A program made the position numbers and the translations under genes. From assembly GCA_020793555.1 (NCBI GenBank), contig DQIO01000328.1, forward strand, positions 1 through 28,906: DNA of 28,906 nt, read 5' to 3'. Of the stretch, positions 9,064 through 18,872 are shown piece by piece. Position 1 is the first letter of the stretch. Every line of letters starts with the position of its first letter. The DNA comes from Methanosarcinaceae archaeon. GTDB taxonomy: Archaea > Halobacteriota > Methanosarcinia > Methanosarcinales > Methanosarcinaceae. Below the pieces are notes generated by a model. It had not been told where the DNA came from. It ran no database searches and saw only the letters and a list, made by a program, of their open reading frames with translations.

Positions 9064-9077
9064 GGGGTGGTATAGAT

Positions 9078-9254
9078 ATGCAACTTAAACTGGTTGAATG
9101 TGATTATTGCCATAAGGAAATGGATATTCTTGAAGAGTTTATTAGACAACCGATGTTCTGTACGATAGGCTGTATAGATAAAAATAAAAGTGATATATGG
9201 GGCCGGGACCGAGAGTCGAACTCGAATCGTAGCCTCCACAGGGCTACAGGATAA
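9078..9254 (+). CDS. Small possible zinc-finger protein, 58 aa, running into the antisense of tRNA-His
   Basis: The frame starts MQLKLVECDYCHKEM and has four cysteines, C8-x2-C11 and C28-x3-C32 (MFCTIGCIDK), like a small FCS-type zinc finger. AGGGGTGG at 9063-9070, directly at the edge of the miniature element, is a good ribosome site 7 bases before the ATG. The last 19 or so codons are the complement of the tRNA-His gene, so the natural end of the protein may have been lost. A real gene is plausible because the Cys pattern is good, but the length is short and there is no second support. Confidence 0.4.
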   Translation: MQLKLVECDYCHKEMDILEEFIRQPMFCTIGCIDKNKSDIWGRDRESNSNRSLHRATG

Positions 9255-9272
9255 CCGCTACCCTACCCCGGC
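9198..9272 (-). tRNA. tRNA-His (anticodon GTG)
   Basis: Read on the minus strand, the gene folds into a full cloverleaf. The acceptor arm is GCCGGGG/TCCCGGC, and the anticodon stem TAGCC/GGCTA encloses loop CTGTGGA with anticodon GTG. The T arm is TCGAG/CTCGG with loop TTCGACT. The discriminator is C73, the histidine identity base, and CCA is encoded (9198-9200). The base before position 1 is C rather than the G-1 needed by histidyl-tRNA synthetase, so G-1 is probably added after transcription. An AT-rich element (CTATAAAG on the minus strand, near 9306-9313) lies about 35 bases upstream and may be the TATA box. Confidence 0.96.
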
Positions 9273-9375
9273 GTGGTGATGGGTACTCCATAATAGAGTA
9301 CTTTATAGATATACCTTTCTTAGATAAACTTTTCCTTCTAGCAACCTAAAAGCGGTATGATGGTGTGGATTACAC

Positions 9376-10152
9376 TCACTGCAATTTTTCAATAATGAGT
9401 TTTGCAGCCATCTCTCCGGACAGTAACATTCCTCCAAACACAGGACCCATACGTGGCGCACCTGCAACAGCGTTTGCTGCCATACCGGTAACGATAAGTC
9501 CCGGATATACTTCTTTTGTGTTTTTCATCAACAGTTTTTCACCAAGGTCTGCCCACATTGGTTTTTCTCCGACAACACCAAGTTCTCCAAGTTTTGCGCC
9601 CGGTATCTTGCGTTGCACAGTGTTACAAACTGCTGCCTCGTGTCCTGTTCCATCCACAACGACCTTTGCCCGTATTGTCATTGGATCCACATGTAGTTTC
9701 CCGATACCAACCGCAGTCCAGTTTATAACAAGTCCGCTGATCCTGTCATCTTCACGTATCATGACATCATCGACACTCATAAGGTTAAATATCTCTGTAC
9801 CTGCATTTATCGCGCCGCTTGTGAGCTTTGCAACGGATTCGATGGAATTTGCAACGTAATATCCTTTTTCGTATTCCGTATATTTGATGTCAAATTCATC
9901 AAGTATCCTGCGTGCCTCTTCCTGCACAACTATGCGAGGGAACATCATTCCACCGCCCCACATTCCGCCACCGACTGATAGTTTCTTCTCATAGAGCACG
10001 GTCTTAATCCCTGCCTCTGCAAGATATTTGGCAGCCACAAGATTGGCAGGTCCGCCGCCAACAAGTGCCACATCCACTTCTGTATGATCAAGGAATGCTT
10101 TTGAATATTCTTCAAAGATCGCTCTTGTAATTACTACTTCATCAAGTTCCAT
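9376..10152 (-). CDS. thi4: Thi4-family thiazole synthase / ribose 1,5-bisphosphate isomerase-like flavoprotein
   Basis: 258 aa. An N-terminal dinucleotide-binding loop, VALVGGGPANLVAAKYLA (residues 28-45), is followed by GGGMWGGGMMFP (61-72), the Thi4 glycine signature. The C-terminus has GMAANAVAGAPRMGPVFGGM. The family makes the thiazole part of thiamine from NAD and glycine. In yeast the sulfur comes from a cysteine in the segment CMDP; here the equivalent segment is LHVDP with His154. That is the methanogen type, which uses free sulfide catalytically instead of giving up its own cysteine. Some databases label this family ribose 1,5-bisphosphate isomerase. It is a single gene on the minus strand with ATG at 10150-10152. 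No riboswitch could be seen upstream. Confidence 0.92.
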   Translation of the reverse strand: MELDEVVITRAIFEEYSKAFLDHTEVDVALVGGGPANLVAAKYLAEAGIKTVLYEKKLSVGGGMWGGGMMFPRIVVQEEARRILDEFDIKYTEYEKGYYVANSIESVAKLTSGAINAGTEIFNLMSVDDVMIREDDRISGLVINWTAVGIGKLHVDPMTIRAKVVVDGTGHEAAVCNTVQRKIPGAKLGELGVVGEKPMWADLGEKLLMKNTKEVYPGLIVTGMAANAVAGAPRMGPVFGGMLLSGEMAAKLIIEKLQ

Positions 10153-10214
10153 AATTTATGCCTCGTCTATTGATTATTGATATGTCTGGATGATGGCGTA
10201 CATTTAACTTATAG

Positions 10215-10325
10215 TTATTTGTCACTGCCAGTACTTCCAATATATGACGTCATTCTAGCACCTGTGTCAATGAAGTAAGACAGCCACACACTGATATCCG
10301 CATCGCGCACGTCCCTATATGCATC
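10215..10325 (-). pseudogene. Orphan coding-like tail, 36 codons, unknown gene
   Basis: On the minus strand 36 codons read DAYRDVRDADISVWLSYF, then IDTGARMTSYIGSTGSDK, and end at TAA. A TAG directly precedes them in the same frame, and no start codon opens the stretch. The composition looks coding-like and could be the end of a gene cut away when the mobile elements next door arrived. I do not recognise the family. It may be chance. Confidence 0.2.
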
Positions 10326-10627
10326 CTAAACAAGTATAACAAAATCCATCAGGATCCCGGTCTTTTCACATCAGACTTAACGAAAGGAAATTGTGGAAAC
10401 TTTCTAATCAAACGTTGCGACGGCACACCCAATCGCAGCAGAGCTGCGGGATATAACGATTATGATAAATAAGATCAAAAAAAGTGGTGAGAGACGAAAC
10501 GGGAATTGCTGCCTGTGCTATGACTTGTCGAGTAGAACTCATAACGCACCTCTTGTTAGGGGTAATAGCCCCAAGGTTACTATGAGCCCCCTCACAGAAC
10601 CGGACGAAGATTTCCCTTATCCGGCCT

Positions 10628-11684
10628 TCAAAAACACATTTCCTGCCTGTTCAGGTCGTATAAAGAGTGATATATCCTCGGTGTAGAAATAGGATTAAAT
10701 TCGATGAAACGGTTAAACTGTTCCCAGTTGTAGCTTTTCCTCTGGCTGCGCCTGTTTATCCACTTAAAAGCGAGTTTCACAGATTGATAGTAGAAGTTCT
10801 GTAACATCTTTATGTTGCCACTCATTCCATAATATTGGTAGTGCCCAAGCAACTTTGACCCTAGTGTCACGTCAACTATCAAGTGTCTGATTATGAAGAT
10901 AGGTCACATGGTACAATTTCAATTTTCTAAACTCCAAGATAGCCGATCGGTTTCTACACAGTGCCGTCAGCGCACCGACTTAGGAACACCCGCGGGCAAA
11001 TTATACGTATATGCGGGTGCCGATGCTAAAAAGAAAGTCACAGCAATTGACCTAAACTAAAGAAAACGGAGCATCAGTTCCCGCTGCAAGCGGCGGATTC
11101 CACTGCTGCCAAACCCATAACCTCAAATCCAAAACTGCAATTCCCATATCTCTAAATACGATACTGCTTGAAAACCGTTTTGTATTTTGCGTTCATGGTG
11201 TAGAAACGTGCCGCGCTTTTGCGCGGTCGCATCGTTTTTTGCATCTGTCTTAACCCCTCCTGTCCCGCGACATTGTATTGTTGACATGACACTAGCACCT
11301 TCCACCATTCTTTCAACTCCACTCGATTTCGGATACGCTTAATCCATATGTTCAAATCTTTCATCTTCTGTCTGAACTTCTTACGTGAGGTTTTCCGCCC
11401 AAGTTTGAAATTGCCTCTTCTGGATTTATCGCAAAAGTGCGTAAACCCTAGAAAATCAAAGGTTTCACATTTTCTGCCATATTTCCCTTCCCTTGAGCAG
11501 GGGCATCGTGACAGCTCCGATTGGGGCGAAACCCGTAAGACGTGTCTATAAAATCCTGTTCAAAGATAGCTTCAAGAATCTTCTTTAGAGCCATCTGGAC
11601 AATTTTGTCTTCGACAGCCGGGATTCCAAGCGGTCTTTTATCGCCGTTTGACTTCGGAATATAGACACGCAGGACCGGTTGGGG
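10628..11684 (-). pseudogene. Group II intron maturase/reverse transcriptase, deleted and split by a miniature element
   Basis: The first piece reads [20 protein letters not shown] (near 11671), runs through [18 protein letters not shown] and reaches [13 protein letters not shown]. This is the start of the reverse transcriptase domain. The frame then jumps to [20 protein letters not shown] (near 11470-11440), so the catalytic centre with the YADD motif is gone. The maturase X domain follows (KFRQKMKDLNIWIKRIRNRV), is broken at 11294 by the element and resumes at 10861 with LLGHYQYYGMSGN and WINRRSQRKSYNWEQF. It ends at TGA 10628-10630, right before domain V. Deleting the element and one TA restores WWKVL-GSKLLGHYQYYG in frame. 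The N-terminal start is also missing, so the protein is inactive. Confidence 0.85.
10862..11294 (+). mobile_element. Miniature inverted-repeat element, copy 2 (433 bp), inside the intron maturase
   Basis: It is bounded by TA, with ends TAGTGTCACGTCAAC and GTTGACATGACACTA. It is closely similar along its whole length to the copy at 8626-9063. Flanks read GACCC-TA before and TA-GCACC after, and joining them through a single TA restores the maturase frame. This shows a simple insertion at a TA target with no other damage, as expected of IS630/Tc1-mariner-type transposition. The ORF that continues from the maturase into the element is a by-product. Confidence 0.88.
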
Positions 11685-11768
11685 TGGGGTTCAGTTCTGA
11701 GGTGGTGGCTAGCCTTTACTCAGGCTGGATTTGCACCAGCTGGCGATTATGAATTTAGCTCGGCACGC

Positions 11769-12103
11769 CTGCATTATGCTTCTCTGTATACTTTTTGGGC
11801 TGACCGGATCTTGGTTTCTCTGCAAGGGCACTTTGAAGACCTTCTTTGAGGTATCTCTTCTTGGTTCTCCAAACAGTGTTTCTGCCAACATCTAATATTT
11901 TTGCTATTTCTGTGTCCCCTTTTTGCTGGTTTGCCAGCAACAGGATACGTGCTCTGGTTAACTCTCTTACACTTTTCCGTCCCTTTTTTACAAAATCTCT
12001 GAGGAACTTTACCTCCTCCTCTTCAAGCTTTATTTTTACCATGAAGATATTATGGTGCTCAAAAATTATTAATGTGTTCTGAAACTAAATTGTTGAGACA
12101 CTA
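11769..12103 (-). pseudogene. IS630-family transposase, 5' part, with the element's terminal repeat
   Basis: The ATG at 12040-12042 opens a 91-codon fragment. It holds the helix-turn-helix DNA-binding region (VKFLRDFVKKGRKSVRELTR, then DTEIAKILDVGRNTVWRTKKRY) and the linker EKPRSGQPKKYTEKHNA. There the group II intron interrupts it. The 3' side of the intron (10526 downwards) continues with EVIAQA for a few codons and then degenerates, so the DDE catalytic domain is missing. The end of the element is at 12091-12103 (TTGTTGAGACACTA, TA at 12102-12103). It differs from the miniature-element end TTGTTGACATGACACTA mainly by three missing bases. The other end of the element was not found. Confidence 0.8.
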
Positions 12104-12184
12104 GGAGTTACCCACACAAAATAGCTATGAGCCATTTTTAGGTTAGTCAAAGCAACGTTTGACTGTATATTTTTTATTTGCGTA

Positions 12185-12784
12185 TCATCGCCCAAAAACC
12201 CTATCCAAAAAATACTGATGCAACCGCAGGTCATTCGTAAGTTCCGGATGGAATGCCAACGCAAGAACATTGCCCTGCTCGGCTGCCACCACAAACTCAT
12301 CAATCTTTGAGAGCACCTTCACATCATCCTCAAATTTCACAATCGCAGGCGCGCGAATAAACACTGCATTGTAAGGTGAATCGAGAACAGATACATCCAG
12401 TTCAGCCTCAAATGACTCGCGCTGTCGCCCGAATGCATTTCTGTTAACCCTGACATCCATCAGTGAAAGCAAATTCTGATGCGTTTTCTCAACCTGCGAA
12501 TCCCCCTCTTTTGCAAGAAGTATAAGTCCGGCACATGTGCCCATGATGGGCATACCACGCGCAGCAGCCTCTTTGATCTCATCCGCAATACCTTCGCGAA
12601 CCAACAAACTGCCAAGTGTCGTACTCTCTCCTCCAGGCAGGACAAGGGCATCACATTCAGGAACTATGCCGCTATGTTTAATGGTAACGATCTCGATACT
12701 CTCTCCACGTTCGGAAAGTGCGCGCTCAAGTGCATTCACATGTTCGGAAACAGCACCCTGAATCGCAATAACACCAATACGCAT
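12185..12784 (-). CDS. pdxT: Pyridoxal 5'-phosphate synthase glutaminase subunit
   Basis: 199 aa from the ATG at 12782-12784 (MRIGVIAIQGAVSEH). The open frame extends 47 codons further upstream, but that part is hydrophobic, includes the end of the pdxS region and is not PdxT-like. This is a class I glutamine amidotransferase. The PGGEST box lies near residues 47-52, the nucleophile Cys in MGTCAGLILLA, and the His-x-Glu pair in AFHPEL near the C-terminus. It supplies ammonia to PdxS in the ribose-5-phosphate-dependent route to vitamin B6. pdxS lies upstream on the same strand, 91 bases away, so the two are probably co-transcribed. Confidence 0.95.
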   Translation of the reverse strand: MRIGVIAIQGAVSEHVNALERALSERGESIEIVTIKHSGIVPECDALVLPGGESTTLGSLLVREGIADEIKEAAARGMPIMGTCAGLILLAKEGDSQVEKTHQNLLSLMDVRVNRNAFGRQRESFEAELDVSVLDSPYNAVFIRAPAIVKFEDDVKVLSKIDEFVVAAEQGNVLALAFHPELTNDLRLHQYFLDRVFGR

Positions 12785-12875
12785 AATTAAAACACCATCA
12801 AAAATAAAAACCAATAATGAATTCAACAATAAATATAAATATAAATATGAAAATAAAAAAAAGACGGCGGTTGGA

Positions 12876-13772
12876 TTACCAGCCGCGTGTCTGAAGAACC
12901 TGATCCTCCGGGATGGAACTGACACTGATACCTTTCATGCCGGATCCGATACCTTTTGAAACCTCGGCAAGCACTTCAGGTTTGTCGTAATTGTTAACTG
13001 CTTCGACAATAGCTTTTGCCATAGCTTCAGGTTTCTCTGCCGTGAAAATACCTGAACCCACGAACACGCCATCTGCACCAAGGCGCATCATAAGTGCTGC
13101 ATCTGCAGGTGTTGCAACTCCGCCCGCAGCGAAATTGACCACAGGAAGACGCTCCATTTTTGCAGTCTCAAGAACAAGTTCGATAGGCGCTTCAATATCG
13201 CGGGCAACCATTATTAGCTCTTCCTTATTTTTGCCTTTAAGTTCCCTTATTTCACCCATGATTTGTTTCATATGTGTGACTGCTTCACTGACATCACCAG
13301 TACCAGCTTCGCCTTTTGTGCGTATCATGGCAGCACCTTCATTGATCCTTCGAAGAGCTTCACCAAGATTTCTTGCACCGCAAACGAATGGTACTGTAAA
13401 CTCTGTCTTATCAATGTGATAAAAATTATCGGCAGGTGTCAAAACCTCTGACTCGTCGATCATATCAGCACCAAGAGACTGCAAAATCTCAGCTTCAACA
13501 AAATGACCGATACGTGCTTTTGCCATAACAGGGATTGTCACAGTATCAATGATCGCGGATGTGACTTCCGGGTCAGCCATTCTCGCAACTCCGCCAGCTT
13601 TGCGTATGTCTGATGGTACAGACTTAAGTGCCATGACCGCAACAGCACCGGCATCTTCAGCTATCTTTGCCTGCTCCGGGGTCGTGACATCCATAATAAC
13701 GCCACCCTTCTGCATCTTTGCAAAGCCGCGTTTGATCAATTCAGTACCGTGTCGTAATTTCTCAAGTTCCAT
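12876..13772 (-). CDS. pdxS: Pyridoxal 5'-phosphate synthase, lyase subunit
   Basis: 298 aa, typical length, with very strong family sequence. Key residues are Asp28 in GGVIMDV, Lys85 in [10 protein letters not shown] (the lysine that binds ribose 5-phosphate) and Lys153 in RTKGEAGTG (the second catalytic lysine). The phosphate-binding region near the end reads [19 protein letters not shown] and VFVGSGIF. The enzyme forms dodecamers with PdxT and makes PLP from ribose 5-phosphate, glyceraldehyde 3-phosphate and ammonia. A ribosome site GAGGAG lies seven bases before the ATG. It heads the pair pdxS-pdxT. Confidence 0.97.
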   Translation of the reverse strand: MELEKLRHGTELIKRGFAKMQKGGVIMDVTTPEQAKIAEDAGAVAVMALKSVPSDIRKAGGVARMADPEVTSAIIDTVTIPVMAKARIGHFVEAEILQSLGADMIDESEVLTPADNFYHIDKTEFTVPFVCGARNLGEALRRINEGAAMIRTKGEAGTGDVSEAVTHMKQIMGEIRELKGKNKEELIMVARDIEAPIELVLETAKMERLPVVNFAAGGVATPADAALMMRLGADGVFVGSGIFTAEKPEAMAKAIVEAVNNYDKPEVLAEVSKGIGSGMKGISVSSIPEDQVLQTRGW

Positions 13773-13907
13773 TATAATCTCCTCATCCTAAATTGTAGTA
13801 ATGTGATAAATTAATAGTCTGATCTATGCCATCTTAATCTTAAATTTACTTAATACAGGTTAATAGTTAAAAGCGTTTACTTCCAACCATTTTGACCTCC
13901 ATTAGTT

Positions 13908-16427
13908 CTATTCTTCATCGTTATCCGGCTTGATCCTTGCGACTCCAACGACCGCATCGCCCGACTTTATGTTCATGATCTTAACACCCTGTGTGTTCCT
14001 GCCTTGCACACGAATATCCTTGACAGGTATTCGTATAATTATACCATCAGAACTGGTTAGCATAACCTCATCATCACTCACGACAGCCTTGACATTCACC
14101 ACAGGACCGTTACGAAGGCTGGTAACGATCGTAATAACACCACGTCCGCCCCTGTGCATTGTACGGTACTCTCCAAACTCGGTACGCTTTCCGAATCCGT
14201 TTTCGGTAATTGTCAAAAGGGTGGCATTATCATCCACAATATCCATACTGACAACAGCATCACCCTCTTCAAGCCTCATACCTCGAACACCGCGAGCACT
14301 TCTGCCCATTGGGCGCACATCGGATTCAGCGAATCGAATGGCTTTGCCATGTCTGGAGACCATAATAACGTCTTTGGAACCGTCTGTCATGATGACGTTG
14401 ACAAGTTCATCATCGTCAAGCAAAGTGACTGCAATAATTCCGCCCTTTCTCGGATTACTGAAATCAGAGAGTGCACTCTTTTTCACAGTACCTGACTTTG
14501 TACCCATTAACAGGTACTTACCATCCTCAAACTTGCTCACAGGGATCATCGCAGTTACCGATTCATCCTCTCCAAGTTCAAGGAAGTTCACGATCGCCTT
14601 TCCGCGTGATTGTCTGCTTGCTGCAGGAATGTTATACACCTTTCGCCAGTGTATCCTGCCCTTGTTCGTGAAACAGAGCAAATAATCGTGAGTGGATGCA
14701 ACAAAAATGTCTTCGACAAAATCTTCATCTTTTGTGTCCATTCCAATAACACCTTTACCACCACGGTGCTGTTGCTTGTACGTATCAACAGGCAACCGCT
14801 TGATGTAACCACTGTTTGTAACAGTGACCGCAACCTCTTCTACCGGAATTAGATCTTCATCAGTAACATCATCATGTAATATCTTGATAGTTGACCTTCT
14901 GGCATCTGCAAATTTGGCACGTAACTCTGTGAGTTCTTCCCTGATAATCTCATATTTGCGGGATTCACTCGCAATGATTTCTTTTAACCCTGCAATAACC
15001 TTGATAAGTCCATCAAATTCATCATCGATCTTCTGTCTCTCAAGTCCGGTCAAACGCTGTAAGCGCATTTCAAGAATTGCTTTTGCCTGCAACTCATCCA
15101 ACCCGAACTTCTCAATAAGACCTGCCTTTGCCTCATCAGCAGTCCTTGAAGCACGGATGAGTGCAATGACCTCATCGATATGGTCAAGTGCGATCTTTAA
15201 TCCATTGAGGATATGTGCTCTTTCCTCAGCCTTGTTCAGATCGAACTGACTGCGCCTTTGTATGATTTCTATCCTGTGTTGCAAGTATATCTGTAAGATC
15301 TCGCGAAGGTTCAATACCCTTGGTACATTATCGACCAGTGCAAGATTGATGATCCCGAATGTGGTTTCCATCGAGGTATGTTTGTGCAACTGGTTCAACA
15401 CGACATTTGGATTTGTTGTGCGCGTAAGTTCGATCACAGCACGAATCCCATCGCGGTCTGACTCATCACGGATATCGGAAACTCCGATGATCTTCTTTTC
15501 GCGAACCAATGCAGCAATGCTTTCGATAAGTCTTGCCTTGTTGACCTGATATGGAAGTTCTGTAACAATTATCCTGTGTTTATCGTGATTCATTTCCTCG
15601 ATCGTTGAAACTGCCCGCAATCGTATCTTTCCGCGCCCGGTCTCATACGCATTCTTGATACCCTGTGTACCAAGTATCGTCGCAGCGGTCGGGAAATCAG
15701 GTCCCTTGATGACACCCATAAGTTCAGGGATCGTTACATCAGGATTATCGATCAACATCAGTGTACCGTCAACAACTTCGCCTAAATTGTGTGGCGCCAT
15801 GTTGGTAGCCATTCCCACAGCAATACCTGTTGATCCATTGATCAAAAGGTTTGGTAGTTTTGCAGGAAGTACTTTTGGTTCCTTAAGTGACCCGTCATAA
15901 TTTGGCTGGAACGCTACGGTATCCTTGTCAAGATCTGCAAGCATCTCGTTTGATATCTTGTCCATGCGGACTTCGGTATATCGCATTGCTGCTGCGGAAT
16001 CACCATCTATGGAACCAAAATTACCCTGTCCGTCAATTAGCGGATGCCTCAATGAGAAATCCTGCACCATCCTGACAATCGTATCATAAACAGCCGAATC
16101 GCCGTGCGGGTGGTACTTACCCATTACATCTCCCACTACACGTGCGGATTTTTTGTAAGCCTTCTCAAATGTGATGCCCGATTCTTTCATGGAATACAGG
16201 ACTCTGCGGTGTACAGGTTTCAGCCCGTCACGCGCATCGGGAAGTGCACGTCCGATGATGACACTCATCGCGTAATCGATGTATGAGTTCTTCATCTCAT
16301 CTTCGATCAATACGGGTATGATCTTTTCTCCTGTATCGGTTGTCTGGAGATCGAATGTTTGTTGTTCTTCATCCGATTGTGTATCCAATGTTTCATCATT
16401 AGCGTTAACATCGTTATCTTCTACCAT
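13908..16427 (-). CDS. gyrA: DNA gyrase subunit A
   Basis: 839 aa. The breakage-rejoining domain has [16 protein letters not shown] (residues 105-120) and the catalytic tyrosine Tyr150 in AAMRYTE. The C-terminal beta-pinwheel carries the GyrA box as QQHRGGKG (552-559), which separates gyrase from topoisomerase IV. Ser111 stands at the position of E. coli Ser83, the usual quinolone-sensitive residue. An acidic, probably disordered N-terminal extension of about 32 residues precedes the conserved start ([12 protein letters not shown]). GyrA and GyrB form the A2B2 enzyme that adds negative supercoils. The ribosome site GAGGTGAG (16433-16440) overlaps the gyrB stop codon, so translation is probably coupled. 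Confidence 0.98.
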   Translation of the reverse strand: MVEDNDVNANDETLDTQSDEEQQTFDLQTTDTGEKIIPVLIEDEMKNSYIDYAMSVIIGRALPDARDGLKPVHRRVLYSMKESGITFEKAYKKSARVVGDVMGKYHPHGDSAVYDTIVRMVQDFSLRHPLIDGQGNFGSIDGDSAAAMRYTEVRMDKISNEMLADLDKDTVAFQPNYDGSLKEPKVLPAKLPNLLINGSTGIAVGMATNMAPHNLGEVVDGTLMLIDNPDVTIPELMGVIKGPDFPTAATILGTQGIKNAYETGRGKIRLRAVSTIEEMNHDKHRIIVTELPYQVNKARLIESIAALVREKKIIGVSDIRDESDRDGIRAVIELTRTTNPNVVLNQLHKHTSMETTFGIINLALVDNVPRVLNLREILQIYLQHRIEIIQRRSQFDLNKAEERAHILNGLKIALDHIDEVIALIRASRTADEAKAGLIEKFGLDELQAKAILEMRLQRLTGLERQKIDDEFDGLIKVIAGLKEIIASESRKYEIIREELTELRAKFADARRSTIKILHDDVTDEDLIPVEEVAVTVTNSGYIKRLPVDTYKQQHRGGKGVIGMDTKDEDFVEDIFVASTHDYLLCFTNKGRIHWRKVYNIPAASRQSRGKAIVNFLELGEDESVTAMIPVSKFEDGKYLLMGTKSGTVKKSALSDFSNPRKGGIIAVTLLDDDELVNVIMTDGSKDVIMVSRHGKAIRFAESDVRPMGRSARGVRGMRLEEGDAVVSMDIVDDNATLLTITENGFGKRTEFGEYRTMHRGGRGVITIVTSLRNGPVVNVKAVVSDDEVMLTSSDGIIIRIPVKDIRVQGRNTQGVKIMNIKSGDAVVGVARIKPDNDEE

Positions 16428-16438
16428 CTTATCTCACC

Positions 16439-18367
<1,929 letters not shown>

Positions 18368-18562
18368 TTATAAATGTCATTGAAATATATTTTTAGTTAT
18401 AACTTTAACAAATTTCAAATTGAAATCTTTGTTTTCATCGTTCTAAATCTTCAAAATATCCACTCAATTATTGCATTAAAATAATGTTAAAGAAACGTTC
18501 TTTTTACTTTGTAAGAACCTATTTTTTAGTAATAAATAATACTTGTATCAATACGTTTTCAT

Positions 18563-18578
18563 CTATATTAAAGGTTTA
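18563..18578 (+). promoter_or_regulatory. Likely TATA box for the small membrane protein gene
   Basis: TTAAAGGTTTATATATACG fits an archaeal TATA element with an upstream purine-rich BRE. Transcription would start near 18595-18600, about 50 bases before the ATG at 18648. A 15-base inverted repeat (AAAGAAACGTTCTTT, about 18487-18502) lies further upstream in the otherwise empty, AT-rich gap after gyrB. Confidence 0.5.
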
Positions 18579-18647
18579 TATATACGTCTATTTTTTGTGT
18601 CTAAAACAAGGGCAAAATATAACACAAATCATTGTTATTTTCCAGAT

Positions 18648-18872
18648 ATGGATGATAAACCAAAAAATCCGATCGAAATGCTCTACAAAACCCCTGCACC
18701 AATCATTCTCGTTGTTGGAATCATAGTTACAGCCCTGCTTTTCAAAGGACTTTTGATGTTTGCCGATCAGGGCGACCTGTTCATGGTCATCCTTATGGCA
18801 GTGGGAATATCGGTTGTTGCATTCGTTTTGACAAAAATAATAAGATTAGAGATGGAGAAAAATATCAAATAA
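18648..18872 (+). CDS. Small two-helix membrane protein, unknown function
   Basis: 74 aa from the ATG at 18648 ([18 protein letters not shown]). The longer open frame upstream is AT-rich, includes the TATA-like region and is not needed. Two membrane helices are clear: [20 protein letters not shown] and [20 protein letters not shown]. They are joined by a short acidic loop (FADQGDL), and the tail is charged ([10 protein letters not shown]). I do not recognise the family. The last 8 bases overlap the end of top6A on the opposite strand, so the two genes converge. Confidence 0.7.
   Translation: MDDKPKNPIEMLYKTPAPIILVVGIIVTALLFKGLLMFADQGDLFMVILMAVGISVVAFVLTKIIRLEMEKNIK

Larger units (their letters stand above)
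10527..11768 (-). mobile_element. Degenerate group II intron, inserted in an IS630 transposase gene
   Basis: On the minus strand the intron appears to begin GCGTGCCGAGC (11768) and end CTACTCGAC (10527). Near the start is a domain I-like segment (about 11690-11768, GCCAGCTGGTGCAAATCCAG). Near the end is domain V at about 10596-10630. That folds as CCGGA/TCCGG, the conserved two-base CG bulge, then AAGG-GAAA-TCTT with a GAAA tetraloop. A domain VI-like hairpin follows. Between them lies a broken maturase ORF with a miniature element inside. Removing the intron joins KKYTEKHNA to EVIAQA, restoring a typical IS630 transposase sequence, which fixes the boundaries to within about two bases. Only about 0.8 kb of true intron remains, so it is internally deleted. 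Confidence 0.8.

Noticed and set aside
10251..10280. Second end of the IS630 element near TCTAGCACCTGTGTCAA
   Set aside because: Only loosely similar to the expected TAGTGTCTCAACAA end, so I do not call it.
11152..11364. ORF joining the maturase X domain to element sequence
   Set aside because: A fusion created by the insertion; it has no start of its own and ends within the element.
12785..12925. N-terminal extension of pdxT by 47 codons
   Set aside because: Overlaps the end of pdxS and is unlike any PdxT; the ATG at 12782-12784 matches the family start.
13930..16286. Several plus-strand ORFs opposite gyrA
   Set aside because: They are antisense shadows of a complete gyrase gene with no domain of their own.
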